The notes below the pieces were generated by a model. The model was not told where the DNA came from and did not search any database. It was given only the letters and a program-made list of their open reading frames with translations. A DNA stretch of 64,000 nucleotides. Origin: Rhizobium sp. Leaf453. GTDB taxonomy: Bacteria > Pseudomonadota > Alphaproteobacteria > Rhizobiales > Rhizobiaceae. Location of the stretch: the NCBI RefSeq assembly GCF_001425605.1, contig NZ_LMRG01000023.1, positions 72,420 through 136,419 of the forward strand, given 5' to 3'. How positions within the stretch are numbered: position 1 is the stretch's first letter; every line of letters starts with the position of its first letter. Below, piece by piece: positions 1 through 7,794 of this stretch. The position numbers and the translations under genes were made by a program.

Positions 1-3000
1 CTGACGACGGACCAGATCGAAGACCTCTCGACCGACCAGATCGGTGCCCTGACCTCAACCCAGGTTGCGGCTCTCACCACCGGCCAGATCGGTGCCATGA
101 GCGAAGCGCAGGTTACCGCCATCAGCGGCAAGGGTGTCGCCGGTCTGACGGTTGCCCAGATGGGCGCGCTGACGAGCGATCAGGTTGCCGCCCTGAGCAA
201 CACGCAGCTTGCAGCGCTGAGCGCCGCCCAGGTCGGTGCTCTCGGTGCCGACGACATTGAAGAACTCTCCGCAGCCGGCGTCGGCGCTCTGAGCATCACA
301 GCCATCGGCGGCATGAGCACTGCGGCTGTGGCGGCTCTGAGCACCGATCAGCTCGGTGGAATCAGCAAGGCACAGTTTGCGGCGCTTAAGGCGACCCAGA
401 TCGCAGCGCTGACGACGGACCAGATCGAAGACCTCTCGACCGACCAGATCGGTGCCTTGACCTCGACGCAGGTTGCTGCCCTGACAACCGGCCAGATCGG
501 TGCCATGAGTGAAGCCCAGATCACGGCCATCAGCGCGAAGGCCGTTGTTGGCCTGACGGTTGCCCAGATGGGTGCGCTCAGCACGGATCAGGTCGCTGCA
601 CTCAGCACGACGCAACTGGCAGCGCTCAGCGCCGCCCAGGTTGGTGCGCTCGGCGCTGACGATATCGAAGAGCTTTCCGCGGCTGGTGTTGGCGCCCTCA
701 GCGTCACAGCCATCGGTGGGATGAGCACGGCGGCTGTCGCGGCCGCCGGCCTGAAGGCGACGCAGATCGCGGCCCTGACGACGGACCAGATCGAAGATCT
801 TTCGACCGACCAGATCGGTGCGCTCACCTCGACCCAGGTTGCTGCTCTGACGACCGGTCAGATCGGTGCCATGAGCGAAGCCCAGATCACGGCCATCAGC
901 GCCAAGGGTGTTGTTGGCCTGACCGTCGCACAGGTCGGTGCCTTGACCACGGATCAGGTCGGCGCACTTAGCACGACGCAGCTTGCAGCGCTCAGCGCCA
1001 CACAGGTTGGTGCGCTCGGTGCCGACGATATCGAAGAACTTTCTGCAGCCGGTGTTGGCGCTCTCAGCGTCGCGGCCATTGGCGGCCTCTCGACCGCTGC
1101 CGTTGCTGCCCTCAGCACCGACCAGCTCGGCGGCATCAGCAAGGCGCAGATCGCTGGCCTGAAGGCGACCCAGATCGCAGCTCTGACGACGGACCAGATC
1201 GAAGACCTCTCGACCGACCAGATCGGCGCCCTGACCTCAACCCAGGTCGCAGCCCTCACCACCGGCCAGATCGGTGCCATGAGCGAAGCGCAGGTTACCG
1301 CCATCAGCGGCAAGGGTGTCGCCGGTCTGACGGTTGCCCAGATGGGTGCGCTGACGACCGACCAGGTCGGTGCGCTCAGCACGACGCAGCTGGCAGCGCT
1401 CAGCGCCGCCCAGGTTGGTGCACTCGGTGCAGACGATATCGAAGAACTCTCCGCAGCCGGCGTCGGCGCCCTCAGCGTCGCAGCCATCGGTGGCATGAGC
1501 ACGGCGGCTGTTGCTGCCCTGAGCACCGACCAGCTCGGTGGTATCAGCAAGGCACAGTTTGCCGCGCTGAAGGCGACGCAGATCGCGGCCCTCACGACGG
1601 ACCAGATCGAAGACCTGTCGACCGACCAGATCGGTGCCTTGACCGCCGTTCAGGTTGCAGCCCTCACCACGGGCCAGATCGGTGCACTGAGCGAAGCACA
1701 GGTTACCGCCATCAGCGCCAAGGGTGTGACCGGCCTGACGGCAGCTCAGATCGGCGCAATGACAACGGACCAGATCGAGGCCCTCAGCAACACGCAGACC
1801 GGCGCTCTTTCGGCAACGCAGATCGGCGCGCTCGGTGCCGACGATATCGAGGAGTTCTCGGCAGCTGAAATCGGTGCCATCGGTATCGGCGCCATTGGTG
1901 GGTTGTCCACGGCGGCTGTCGCTGCCCTGAGCACAGACCAGCTTGGTGCCATCAGCAAGGCGCAGATCGTCGCCCTGAAGGCCACCCAGATCGCAGCGCT
2001 GACGACCGACCAGATCGAGGACCTGACGACCGACCAGATCGGTGCCCTGACCTCGACCCAGGTTGCGGCTCTGACGACCGACCAGATCGGTGCGCTGAGC
2101 GAAGCGCAGGTTGCTGCCATCAGCGCCAAGGCTGTCACGGGTCTCACCGCCGCCCAGATCGGCGCGATGACCACGGATCAGGTCGAGGCTCTGGGTGGCA
2201 CGCAGACCGCTGCCCTCTCGGCAACGCAGGTTGGCGCTCTCGGCGCTGATGACATCGCCGAGTTCTCGGACGCGGAAATCGCTGCCATCACCGTCGGCGC
2301 CATCGGTGGCCTGTCCACCGCGGCTGTCGCAGCCCTCAGCACCGAACAGCTGGCGGCCGTAACGAAGGCGCAGATTGCCGCCCTGAAGGCTACGCAGATC
2401 GCAGCCCTGACGACGGACCAGATCGAAGACCTCTCGACCGACCAGATCGGCGCCCTGACCTCGACGCAGGTCGCCGCCCTGACGACCGGCCAGATCGGCG
2501 CCATGAGCGAAGCTCAGATCACGGCCATCAGCGCCAAGGGTGTTGTCGGCCTGACTGTCGCCCAGATGGGGGCTCTGACCACCGATCAGGTCGGTGCGCT
2601 CAGCACGACGCAGCTCGCGGCGCTCAGCGCCACACAGGTTGGCGCGCTCGGTGCCGATGACATCGAAGAACTCTCCGCAGCCGGCGTCGGCGCTCTGAGC
2701 GTCACAGCCATTGGCGGCATGACAACGGCTGCCGTTGCCGCGCTGAGCACCGATCAGATCGGCGGCATCAGCAAGGCGCAGATTGCCGCGCTGAAGGCGA
2801 CGCAGATCGCGGCCCTGACGACGGATCAGATTGGTGATCTCTCGACCGACCAGGTCGGCGCTTTGACTTCGACCCAGATTGCTGCTCTGCTGACGGCACA
2901 GATCGCAGAGCTGAGTGAAGCTCAGGTCACCGCCATCAGTGCCAAGGCCATAACGGGCCTGACTGCTGCCCAAGTTGGTGATCTCAGCACCGATCAGGTT

Positions 3001-3630
3001 GGTGCCCTCAGCACGACCCAGCTCGCAGCGCTCAGCGCCACACAGGTTGGCGCGCTCGGTGCCGATGACGTCGAAGAACTCTCTGCTGCTGGTGTCGGCG
3101 CTCTCAGCGTCGCGGCCATTGGTGGCATGAGCACGGCAGCTGTCGCTGCTCTCAGCACCGACCAACTCGGCGGCATCAGCAAGGCACAGATCGCCGGCCT
3201 GAAGGCCACCCAGATCGCAGCCCTGACAACGGACCAGATCGAAGACTTGTCGACCGACCAGATCGGCGCTCTGACCTCGACGCAGGTCGCAGCCCTGACG
3301 ACGGCACAGATCGGTGCGCTGAGCGAAGCTCAGGTTACCGCTATCAGCGCCAAGGCGATCCCGGGCCTGACGGCAGCGCAGATCACCGCGATGACAGCCG
3401 ACCAGACGGAAGCCCTCAGCGAAACGCAGGTGGCTGCCCTGACGGCGGTACAGATTGCGGCGATGGAGACGGAAGATCTGGATGGTTTCTCGACCACCGA
3501 CATCGCCGCCATCAGCACGACCGGCCTTGCAGGACTGTCGGCCGATGACATCGGCAATCTGAGTGAAGACCAGCTCGAATCCTTCACCGAGAAGCAGCTG
3601 CAGGCCATGAACGACGCCCAGGTCGCGGCT
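1..3630 (+). repeat. Tandem 408-bp super-repeat (17 octads per unit)
   Basis: Unit starts, marked by CTGACGACGGACCAGATC or a close variant, fall at 1, 409, 775, 1183, 1591, 1999, 2407, 2815 and 3223. The spacing is exactly 408 bp (136 residues, 17 octads) except for the second unit, which is 366 bp. Units starting at 1591 and 1999 are the most diverged (for example octads with EFSAAEIGAI). The others are nearly identical in protein and carry many synonymous differences. The last unit grades into a degenerate 18-octad C-terminal cap. Confidence 0.95.
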
Positions 3631-3657
3631 GTTATCGCAGCCTACATGGAGCCGTAA
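1..3657 (+). CDS. Giant octad-repeat protein, 3' part (5' end outside window)
   Basis: The frame is open from the first base, so the N-terminus lies upstream; 1218 residues are visible. The whole visible chain is a tandem array of 8-residue units of the form L-[ST]-x-x-Q-[IV]-x-[AG]. I count about 152 of them, ending with VIAAYMEP. Position 1 is Leu/Met/Ile, position 2 Ser/Thr, position 5 usually Gln, position 6 Ile/Val, and positions 7-8 mostly Ala/Gly. There is no visible Cys, Trp, transmembrane segment or catalytic motif. Ser/Thr followed three residues later by Gln/Asp fits a helix capping box, so each octad may be a very short helix in a solenoid (inference). Such low-complexity Rhizobiales proteins are often annotated as adhesin- or haem-utilisation-like, but I cannot assign a function. 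Secretion signals, if any, lie upstream or at the unseen N-terminus. Confidence 0.85.
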   Translation: MTTDQIEDLSTDQIGALTSTQVAALTTGQIGAMSEAQVTAISGKGVAGLTVAQMGALTSDQVAALSNTQLAALSAAQVGALGADDIEELSAAGVGALSITAIGGMSTAAVAALSTDQLGGISKAQFAALKATQIAALTTDQIEDLSTDQIGALTSTQVAALTTGQIGAMSEAQITAISAKAVVGLTVAQMGALSTDQVAALSTTQLAALSAAQVGALGADDIEELSAAGVGALSVTAIGGMSTAAVAAAGLKATQIAALTTDQIEDLSTDQIGALTSTQVAALTTGQIGAMSEAQITAISAKGVVGLTVAQVGALTTDQVGALSTTQLAALSATQVGALGADDIEELSAAGVGALSVAAIGGLSTAAVAALSTDQLGGISKAQIAGLKATQIAALTTDQIEDLSTDQIGALTSTQVAALTTGQIGAMSEAQVTAISGKGVAGLTVAQMGALTTDQVGALSTTQLAALSAAQVGALGADDIEELSAAGVGALSVAAIGGMSTAAVAALSTDQLGGISKAQFAALKATQIAALTTDQIEDLSTDQIGALTAVQVAALTTGQIGALSEAQVTAISAKGVTGLTAAQIGAMTTDQIEALSNTQTGALSATQIGALGADDIEEFSAAEIGAIGIGAIGGLSTAAVAALSTDQLGAISKAQIVALKATQIAALTTDQIEDLTTDQIGALTSTQVAALTTDQIGALSEAQVAAISAKAVTGLTAAQIGAMTTDQVEALGGTQTAALSATQVGALGADDIAEFSDAEIAAITVGAIGGLSTAAVAALSTEQLAAVTKAQIAALKATQIAALTTDQIEDLSTDQIGALTSTQVAALTTGQIGAMSEAQITAISAKGVVGLTVAQMGALTTDQVGALSTTQLAALSATQVGALGADDIEELSAAGVGALSVTAIGGMTTAAVAALSTDQIGGISKAQIAALKATQIAALTTDQIGDLSTDQVGALTSTQIAALLTAQIAELSEAQVTAISAKAITGLTAAQVGDLSTDQVGALSTTQLAALSATQVGALGADDVEELSAAGVGALSVAAIGGMSTAAVAALSTDQLGGISKAQIAGLKATQIAALTTDQIEDLSTDQIGALTSTQVAALTTAQIGALSEAQVTAISAKAIPGLTAAQITAMTADQTEALSETQVAALTAVQIAAMETEDLDGFSTTDIAAISTTGLAGLSADDIGNLSEDQLESFTEKQLQAMNDAQVAAVIAAYMEP

Positions 3658-3663
3658 CAGCGA

Positions 3664-3687
3664 ACGGCGCGGTCCCGGCCGCGCCGT
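3664..3687 (+). terminator. GC-rich hairpin just after the octad-repeat gene
   Basis: A perfect 9-bp stem ACGGCGCGG / CCGCGCCGT with a 6-nt loop starts 7 nt after the stop codon. There is no T-run, so it is a terminator-like or mRNA-stabilising hairpin rather than a textbook intrinsic terminator. Confidence 0.5.
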
Positions 3688-3829
3688 CCTCGGCTGTACG
3701 AGTTCGAACATCTCAGAATTGTGCGGTCAGTTCAGCAACGGATGACATATCCGGCGCACCCGGGCGCAAATCACCTTGTCGGATCGCCGCCTTGGAAAAG
3801 GCAACGATCCAGATGTCTGAAACGACATG

Positions 3830-3871
3830 AGCGGCGGAATGGCTGATATCCATTCCGCCGCTGCTGTTTTT
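3830..3871 (+). terminator. Intrinsic terminator between convergent genes
   Basis: A perfect 13-bp stem (AGCGGCGGAATGG / CCATTCCGCCGCT, 7-nt loop) is followed by GCTG and a TTTTT run on the plus strand. It lies 8 nt from the end of the minus-strand ThuA-like gene and can serve both converging transcripts. Confidence 0.75.
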
Positions 3872-3878
3872 CAAAGTG

Positions 3879-4526
3879 TCAGACGCCTCCGGCCCAGAGC
3901 GCGCCGCGCTCGAAGATGGTGCGCATCTGCGGCACGTCGAACTCGTCGGCGGTGTGGCCCAAGGCACTGTAGAACACGCGCCCCTTGCCGAAACGCCGCT
4001 TCCAGACGACGGGCATCATGACGCCGTCGATGAAGTCGAGATGTTCACCGGTGAAGGTGGTGGTCGCCAGCACTTCATTGCTGGGATCGACGTGCATGTA
4101 ATATTGCTCGGAGCGATAGGCGAAGCTGCCGATGCCGGCGACGATCGGATCGGTTTCCGACGTGATATCGATCCGGTAATCGATGATGTTGCCGGGATGC
4201 GAAACCCACTGGCCGCCGGTCATGAACTGGTAATCCGGTTCGTTGCGGAAACTGTCGCCCATGGTCCCATGGAAGCCGGCAAGACCGGTACCGCCGCGAA
4301 CCGCCACCACGAGATTCTCGAGTTCCGGCTTTTCGATCGTCGACATGGTGATCACCGGGACGATCAGGTCCAGTTGCGAAATCTGCGGGTCGGCAAGCAC
4401 CGAGGTTCCCTGTTCCAGCCGGACATCGAACCCGTGGCCTGTGAGGATGTCCCTGACGATCCCGGCGCTGCGGTCGGGGGTGTGGCCGTCCCAGCCACCC
4501 CAGAAGATCAGTGCTGTCTTGCTCAT
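3879..4526 (-). CDS. ThuA-like (trehalose-utilisation / glutamine-amidotransferase-fold) protein
   Basis: The 215-residue protein belongs to the ThuA family. It has the N-terminal IFWGGWDGH strand-loop, the central GGTGLAGFHGTMGDSF region and the C-terminal GRVFYSALGHTADEF typical of the fold. S. meliloti ThuA takes part in trehalose/sucrose conversion through 3-keto sugars; the many ThuA-like paralogues have other, mostly unknown sugar substrates. The start at 4526 is chosen over an in-frame ATG 9 codons upstream because it has AGGAA at the right distance and gives the family N-terminus. It begins 10 bp after the Gfo/Idh/MocA gene, so the two form an operon. No sugar transporter is adjacent. 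Confidence 0.85.
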   Translation of the reverse strand: MSKTALIFWGGWDGHTPDRSAGIVRDILTGHGFDVRLEQGTSVLADPQISQLDLIVPVITMSTIEKPELENLVVAVRGGTGLAGFHGTMGDSFRNEPDYQFMTGGQWVSHPGNIIDYRIDITSETDPIVAGIGSFAYRSEQYYMHVDPSNEVLATTTFTGEHLDFIDGVMMPVVWKRRFGKGRVFYSALGHTADEFDVPQMRTIFERGALWAGGV

Positions 4527-4536
4527 TCTGTCGTTC

Positions 4537-5634
4537 CTATTCCAGAATTCCAAAGGGCAGGTCGGCGCGCATCGGCGCGGGCCGCGGGCAGCTGTGTTTC
4601 AGGTCGATGCGCGTGCCGGTTTCGGCCGAACGGATGATCGATTCCATGATTTCCAGCACATGCAGGGATAGGCTGTGATTGGCCCGGTGTTCGCGCTTGG
4701 AGACGATCGCTTGCGCCATGTCGGCAAGGCCAAGGATACGGTAGTTGCCGTCGCCGTAGGAATGGACCTGATCGGCAACCGTCCAGTCGCCCTTGTGTCT
4801 GCTGGTGCGGATCTCGCCTTCGAACTGGTTGGGATCTGACACGATCATCGAACCGGCCGTGCCGTAGAGTTCGATGTGATTGTGCTCGTGTTTCCAGACA
4901 TCGAAGCTGGTAGTGATGGAGATCGCCGCACCGCTCTCGAAATCGAGCAGGCCGGAAATATGTGTGGGAACTTCGACCTGAACCGTCTGGCCCTCGCGCG
5001 GACCGGAACCGATGGTACGGGTCGGGTAGGAGGCCTTGGCCTGGCCTGTCACGGATTTCACCGGCCCAAGCGGATTGACGAGGCAGGTGAGGTAATATGG
5101 CCCCATGTCGAGCATAGGCCCGCCGCCGGGCTGGTAATAGAAATCGGGATTCGGGTGCCAGAGTTCATGACCGGGAACCTGCATGAAGGCAGCGCCGGCG
5201 ACGACGGTGCCGATCGTTCCTGCATCGACAATCCTGCGGGCGGTCTGGTGTGATCCGCCGAGGAACGTGTCTGGCGCGCAGCCGACCCGGACGCCTTTCT
5301 CGCTTGCGGCCGTCACCAGTCGCTCTGCATCGGCAAGTGTCGTCGCCAGCGGCTTTTCCGAATAGACATGCTTGCCATGCGCTACCGCCTGTAGCCCGAC
5401 GGGCACATGATGCTGTGGCGTGGTGAGGTTCAGGACGATCTCGATGCGCGGATCGGACAGGAGAGCGTCGATCGTCATCGCAGATACGCTGTAGGCCGAT
5501 GCTTTTGCTTCTGCCGCCGCCATGTTGATGTCCGCGACCCCGATAATCTCGAGCACGGGAAATTTCGGTGCCGCTTTCAGATAGGCGTCCGAAATATTGC
5601 CGCAGCCAATAATGCCAATACCAACTCGTTGCAT
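4537..5634 (-). CDS. Gfo/Idh/MocA-family oxidoreductase (ThuB-like)
   Basis: The 365-residue protein has an N-terminal Rossmann fold (GIGIIGCGNISDAY, residues 4-17), the EKPLATT motif of the family (EKP lysine in the catalytic region), and a C-terminal alpha/beta substrate domain. The family oxidises or reduces sugars and cyclitols with NAD(P). Pairing with a ThuA-like protein mirrors thuAB of Rhizobiaceae, where the pair acts on 3-keto-disaccharides, but the gene order is reversed here and the thuEFGK transporter is missing. The start at 5634 is preceded by a strong AGGGAGG; an extension to 5688 adds 18 residues outside the fold. First gene of a two-gene operon read leftwards from the AT-rich region. 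Confidence 0.85.
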   Translation of the reverse strand: MQRVGIGIIGCGNISDAYLKAAPKFPVLEIIGVADINMAAAEAKASAYSVSAMTIDALLSDPRIEIVLNLTTPQHHVPVGLQAVAHGKHVYSEKPLATTLADAERLVTAASEKGVRVGCAPDTFLGGSHQTARRIVDAGTIGTVVAGAAFMQVPGHELWHPNPDFYYQPGGGPMLDMGPYYLTCLVNPLGPVKSVTGQAKASYPTRTIGSGPREGQTVQVEVPTHISGLLDFESGAAISITTSFDVWKHEHNHIELYGTAGSMIVSDPNQFEGEIRTSRHKGDWTVADQVHSYGDGNYRILGLADMAQAIVSKREHRANHSLSLHVLEIMESIIRSAETGTRIDLKHSCPRPAPMRADLPFGILE

Positions 5635-5639
5635 GATTC

Positions 5640-6185
5640 CCTCCCTGCATGCGGCGACAGTGATGACGCGCCCCGAATGATTTGTCATCCTTTTCCGGAG
5701 ACCGTTTTACGTTTGCGTGACGGGTTATTAAGGGTGCAACTGCCGAAAAGTGACTATTCATGATTGTGATTTGAACGCGGCAAGATGGTTGTTTTTTCAT
5801 CCGTGCAACCACATTCGGTAATTCGGGGAGCTGTGGAGCGAGGCAATCGCTGTGGAGCAGGATCCAACACAATGATCGGGATTCGGTGATTGTTCGATTG
5901 CTATACAGTATATTCTGATGAAATATTCAAAATATCTTTATAATACTGAATTCTGTATCATGTGGCATATTTAAATTCGAAAATTCCAGAATTTGAACAG
6001 TAAAAAATCAATATTGTCTTGATAATTCAATTATATGATTTATGTAAATCTCGCCTAACGCAATGATTTTTATTGAATTTCCGTTCGGTTAACTATTGCG
6101 ATTTACCGACGTTTAGAAAATCTCGATTACTGTCTCCGTCATAGTCAAACCATGCGCGCTGCGTTCAGCCGCGCCGGAACACAGG
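5640..6185. other. AT-rich intergenic region between divergent genes
   Basis: About 550 bp without a convincing gene. Bases 5880-6110 are far more AT-rich than the surroundings. The region must hold the divergent promoters of the ThuB-like operon and the TadG-like gene. I see no clear operator, RNA gene or hairpin. Confidence 0.5.
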
Positions 6186-6194
6186 GTGGCGATA

Positions 6195-7547
6195 GTGCGC
6201 ATATTGAACAAGCTTCTTGCGGATAGGGCTGGTAATTTCGCCATCATGGGGGCGCTGGCCATCGTTCCTATCCTCGGCTGCGCCGGCATGGCGATCGATT
6301 TCACACGCGCGATGGAACTCAAGGCGGAATTGCAGAACGCCGCCGATGCGGCCGTCATCGGCGCGATCTCGGAAAAATCCGCTGGCGTCGGACAGGCGAT
6401 TAACATGGCGCAGGACGGTCCGATTCCGCTCAGCGAGGCGGAGGCCGAAGCTCTTTTCAAGGCGCAGCGCGAAGCGGCGGGATCTTCGGAAGATCAGCAG
6501 AGCGAAGATGAAAACATGAAGGACCAGATCAAGGTCTCCGTTGTCAAGAACGGCAAGGACATCAAGGCCGAACTGTCCTACAAGTCGACGATGAAAACCT
6601 CCTTCCTGCGCGCCATCGGAAAGGAAACCATCACCGTTTCCGGAACGGCAACAGCCGTTTACCAGTCGCAGTCGTTCATGGACTTCTACATGCTGCTGGA
6701 CAACACCCCGTCGATGGGCGTTGCGGCAACGCCGACGGATGTCACCAACATGATCCTGGCAACTGCAAGCGTAAAGGATAGCGGCTCCCGGAACTGCGCG
6801 TTCGCCTGTCATATCGTCTCTGAAAAGGGTGTGATCGACACGACAAGCAATTATTTCGTTGCCCGCAACAAGGGAATTACCATTCGCATCGACGTGGTTG
6901 CCAAGGCCGTGGCGGCGTTGACGATGGAAGCAGAGCGCACCCAGAGCTATTCCAACCAGTTTCGCATGGCGGCTTATACGTTCGGCGAAACCGCACAGGA
7001 CGTGAAACTTCTGAAAGTCGCGGCACTGACCGCTGACCTGACCAAGGTGAAGGCCGGCACCAAGGACATCAAGCTGATGAGCATCCCCTACCAGGGATAC
7101 AACAACGACCAGCAGACCAGCTTCGACAACGCCATGACGAAGATCAACGCTGAAATCGACACGCCTGGCAACGGCGCCAGTTCCACCAGCCCGGAAAAGA
7201 TTGTCTTTTTCGTCGCCGACGGTGTCGGCGACAGCAACAAGCCGAAGGGCTGCACGCAGAAGCTCAGCGGCAGCACGCGTTGCCAGGAGCCGATCGATCC
7301 GACCTACTGCACCACGCTGAAGAACCGCGGTATCAAGATCGCGGTGCTCTACACCACCTATCTGCCATTGCCGAACAACAGCTGGTACAACACCTGGATC
7401 AAGCCGTTCCAGGCGACGATCGGCAGCAAGATGCAGGAATGCGCATCGCCGGGCTTCTATTTCGAAGTCAGCCCGACGGAAGGCATCGAGACGGCGATGA
7501 AGGCCCTCTTCAACAAGGTGGTTCGCACCCCGCGTCTGGCAAGTTGA
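6195..7547 (+). CDS. TadG-like pilus-assembly protein with von Willebrand A domain
   Basis: About 450 residues. The N-terminus RILNKLLADRAGNFAIMGAL plus a hydrophobic stretch is the TadE/TadG-type (Flp pilus pseudopilin-like) membrane anchor. Residues about 155-430 form a vWA domain whose metal site reads DNTPSMG in place of DxSxS. The C-terminal part has several Cys (NCAFACH, GCTQ, RCQEP) that could form periplasmic disulfides. A GTG start at 6195 is preferred because AGGGTGG lies 5 nt upstream; a GTG three codons earlier is possible. No other tad/cpa genes are nearby, so it is an orphan TadG. Such orphans are common in rhizobia and their role is unsettled. Confidence 0.8.
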   Translation: MRILNKLLADRAGNFAIMGALAIVPILGCAGMAIDFTRAMELKAELQNAADAAVIGAISEKSAGVGQAINMAQDGPIPLSEAEAEALFKAQREAAGSSEDQQSEDENMKDQIKVSVVKNGKDIKAELSYKSTMKTSFLRAIGKETITVSGTATAVYQSQSFMDFYMLLDNTPSMGVAATPTDVTNMILATASVKDSGSRNCAFACHIVSEKGVIDTTSNYFVARNKGITIRIDVVAKAVAALTMEAERTQSYSNQFRMAAYTFGETAQDVKLLKVAALTADLTKVKAGTKDIKLMSIPYQGYNNDQQTSFDNAMTKINAEIDTPGNGASSTSPEKIVFFVADGVGDSNKPKGCTQKLSGSTRCQEPIDPTYCTTLKNRGIKIAVLYTTYLPLPNNSWYNTWIKPFQATIGSKMQECASPGFYFEVSPTEGIETAMKALFNKVVRTPRLAS

Positions 7548-7588
7548 GTTCGTCGAGACGCCACTGCCTGTGAATGATCAAGAGCCGC

Positions 7589-7643
7589 GCGCCGGAAACG
7601 ACGCGCGGTTCCGTCGTTTCCGGCGCCGACGCGCAGTGTTTTT
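7589..7643 (+). terminator. Strong hairpin terminator after tadG-like gene
   Basis: A perfect 15-bp stem (GCGCCGGAAACGACG / CGTCGTTTCCGGCGC, 8-nt loop, 7589-7626) is followed after 12 nt by TTTTT. It lies about 40 nt past the stop codon. Confidence 0.75.
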
Positions 7644-7794
7644 AAAAGGGTTGCTGCATTGCACACTGTACAATTTCCCTCAGCCGCATTAAGAGATCGC
7701 GCATGTATTGGCTGGCGACGTGCCGGCCGCGGGGACTGCGCCTGCCTTCTTCGACCAGGGCGCGCACGACATCCGAATTCCGAAAGATAAGCAT

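Noticed and set aside
1-3657. CRISPR-like or minisatellite array
   Set aside because: The repeats are in frame, coding, exactly 24/408 bp in period and without unique spacers.
1237-3711. Very long minus-strand open frame (824 codons) opposite the octad-repeat gene
   Set aside because: The repeat lacks stop codons in this antisense frame by composition. It gives a pentapeptide-like Gly/Asp/Arg pattern that is simply the reverse of the octad codons, has no ribosome-binding site, and mirrors the repeat period.
5880-6110. Possible foreign AT-rich insertion
   Set aside because: The stretch is AT-rich but short, without repeats, integrase, tRNA end or flanking duplication. A divergent promoter region explains it well enough.
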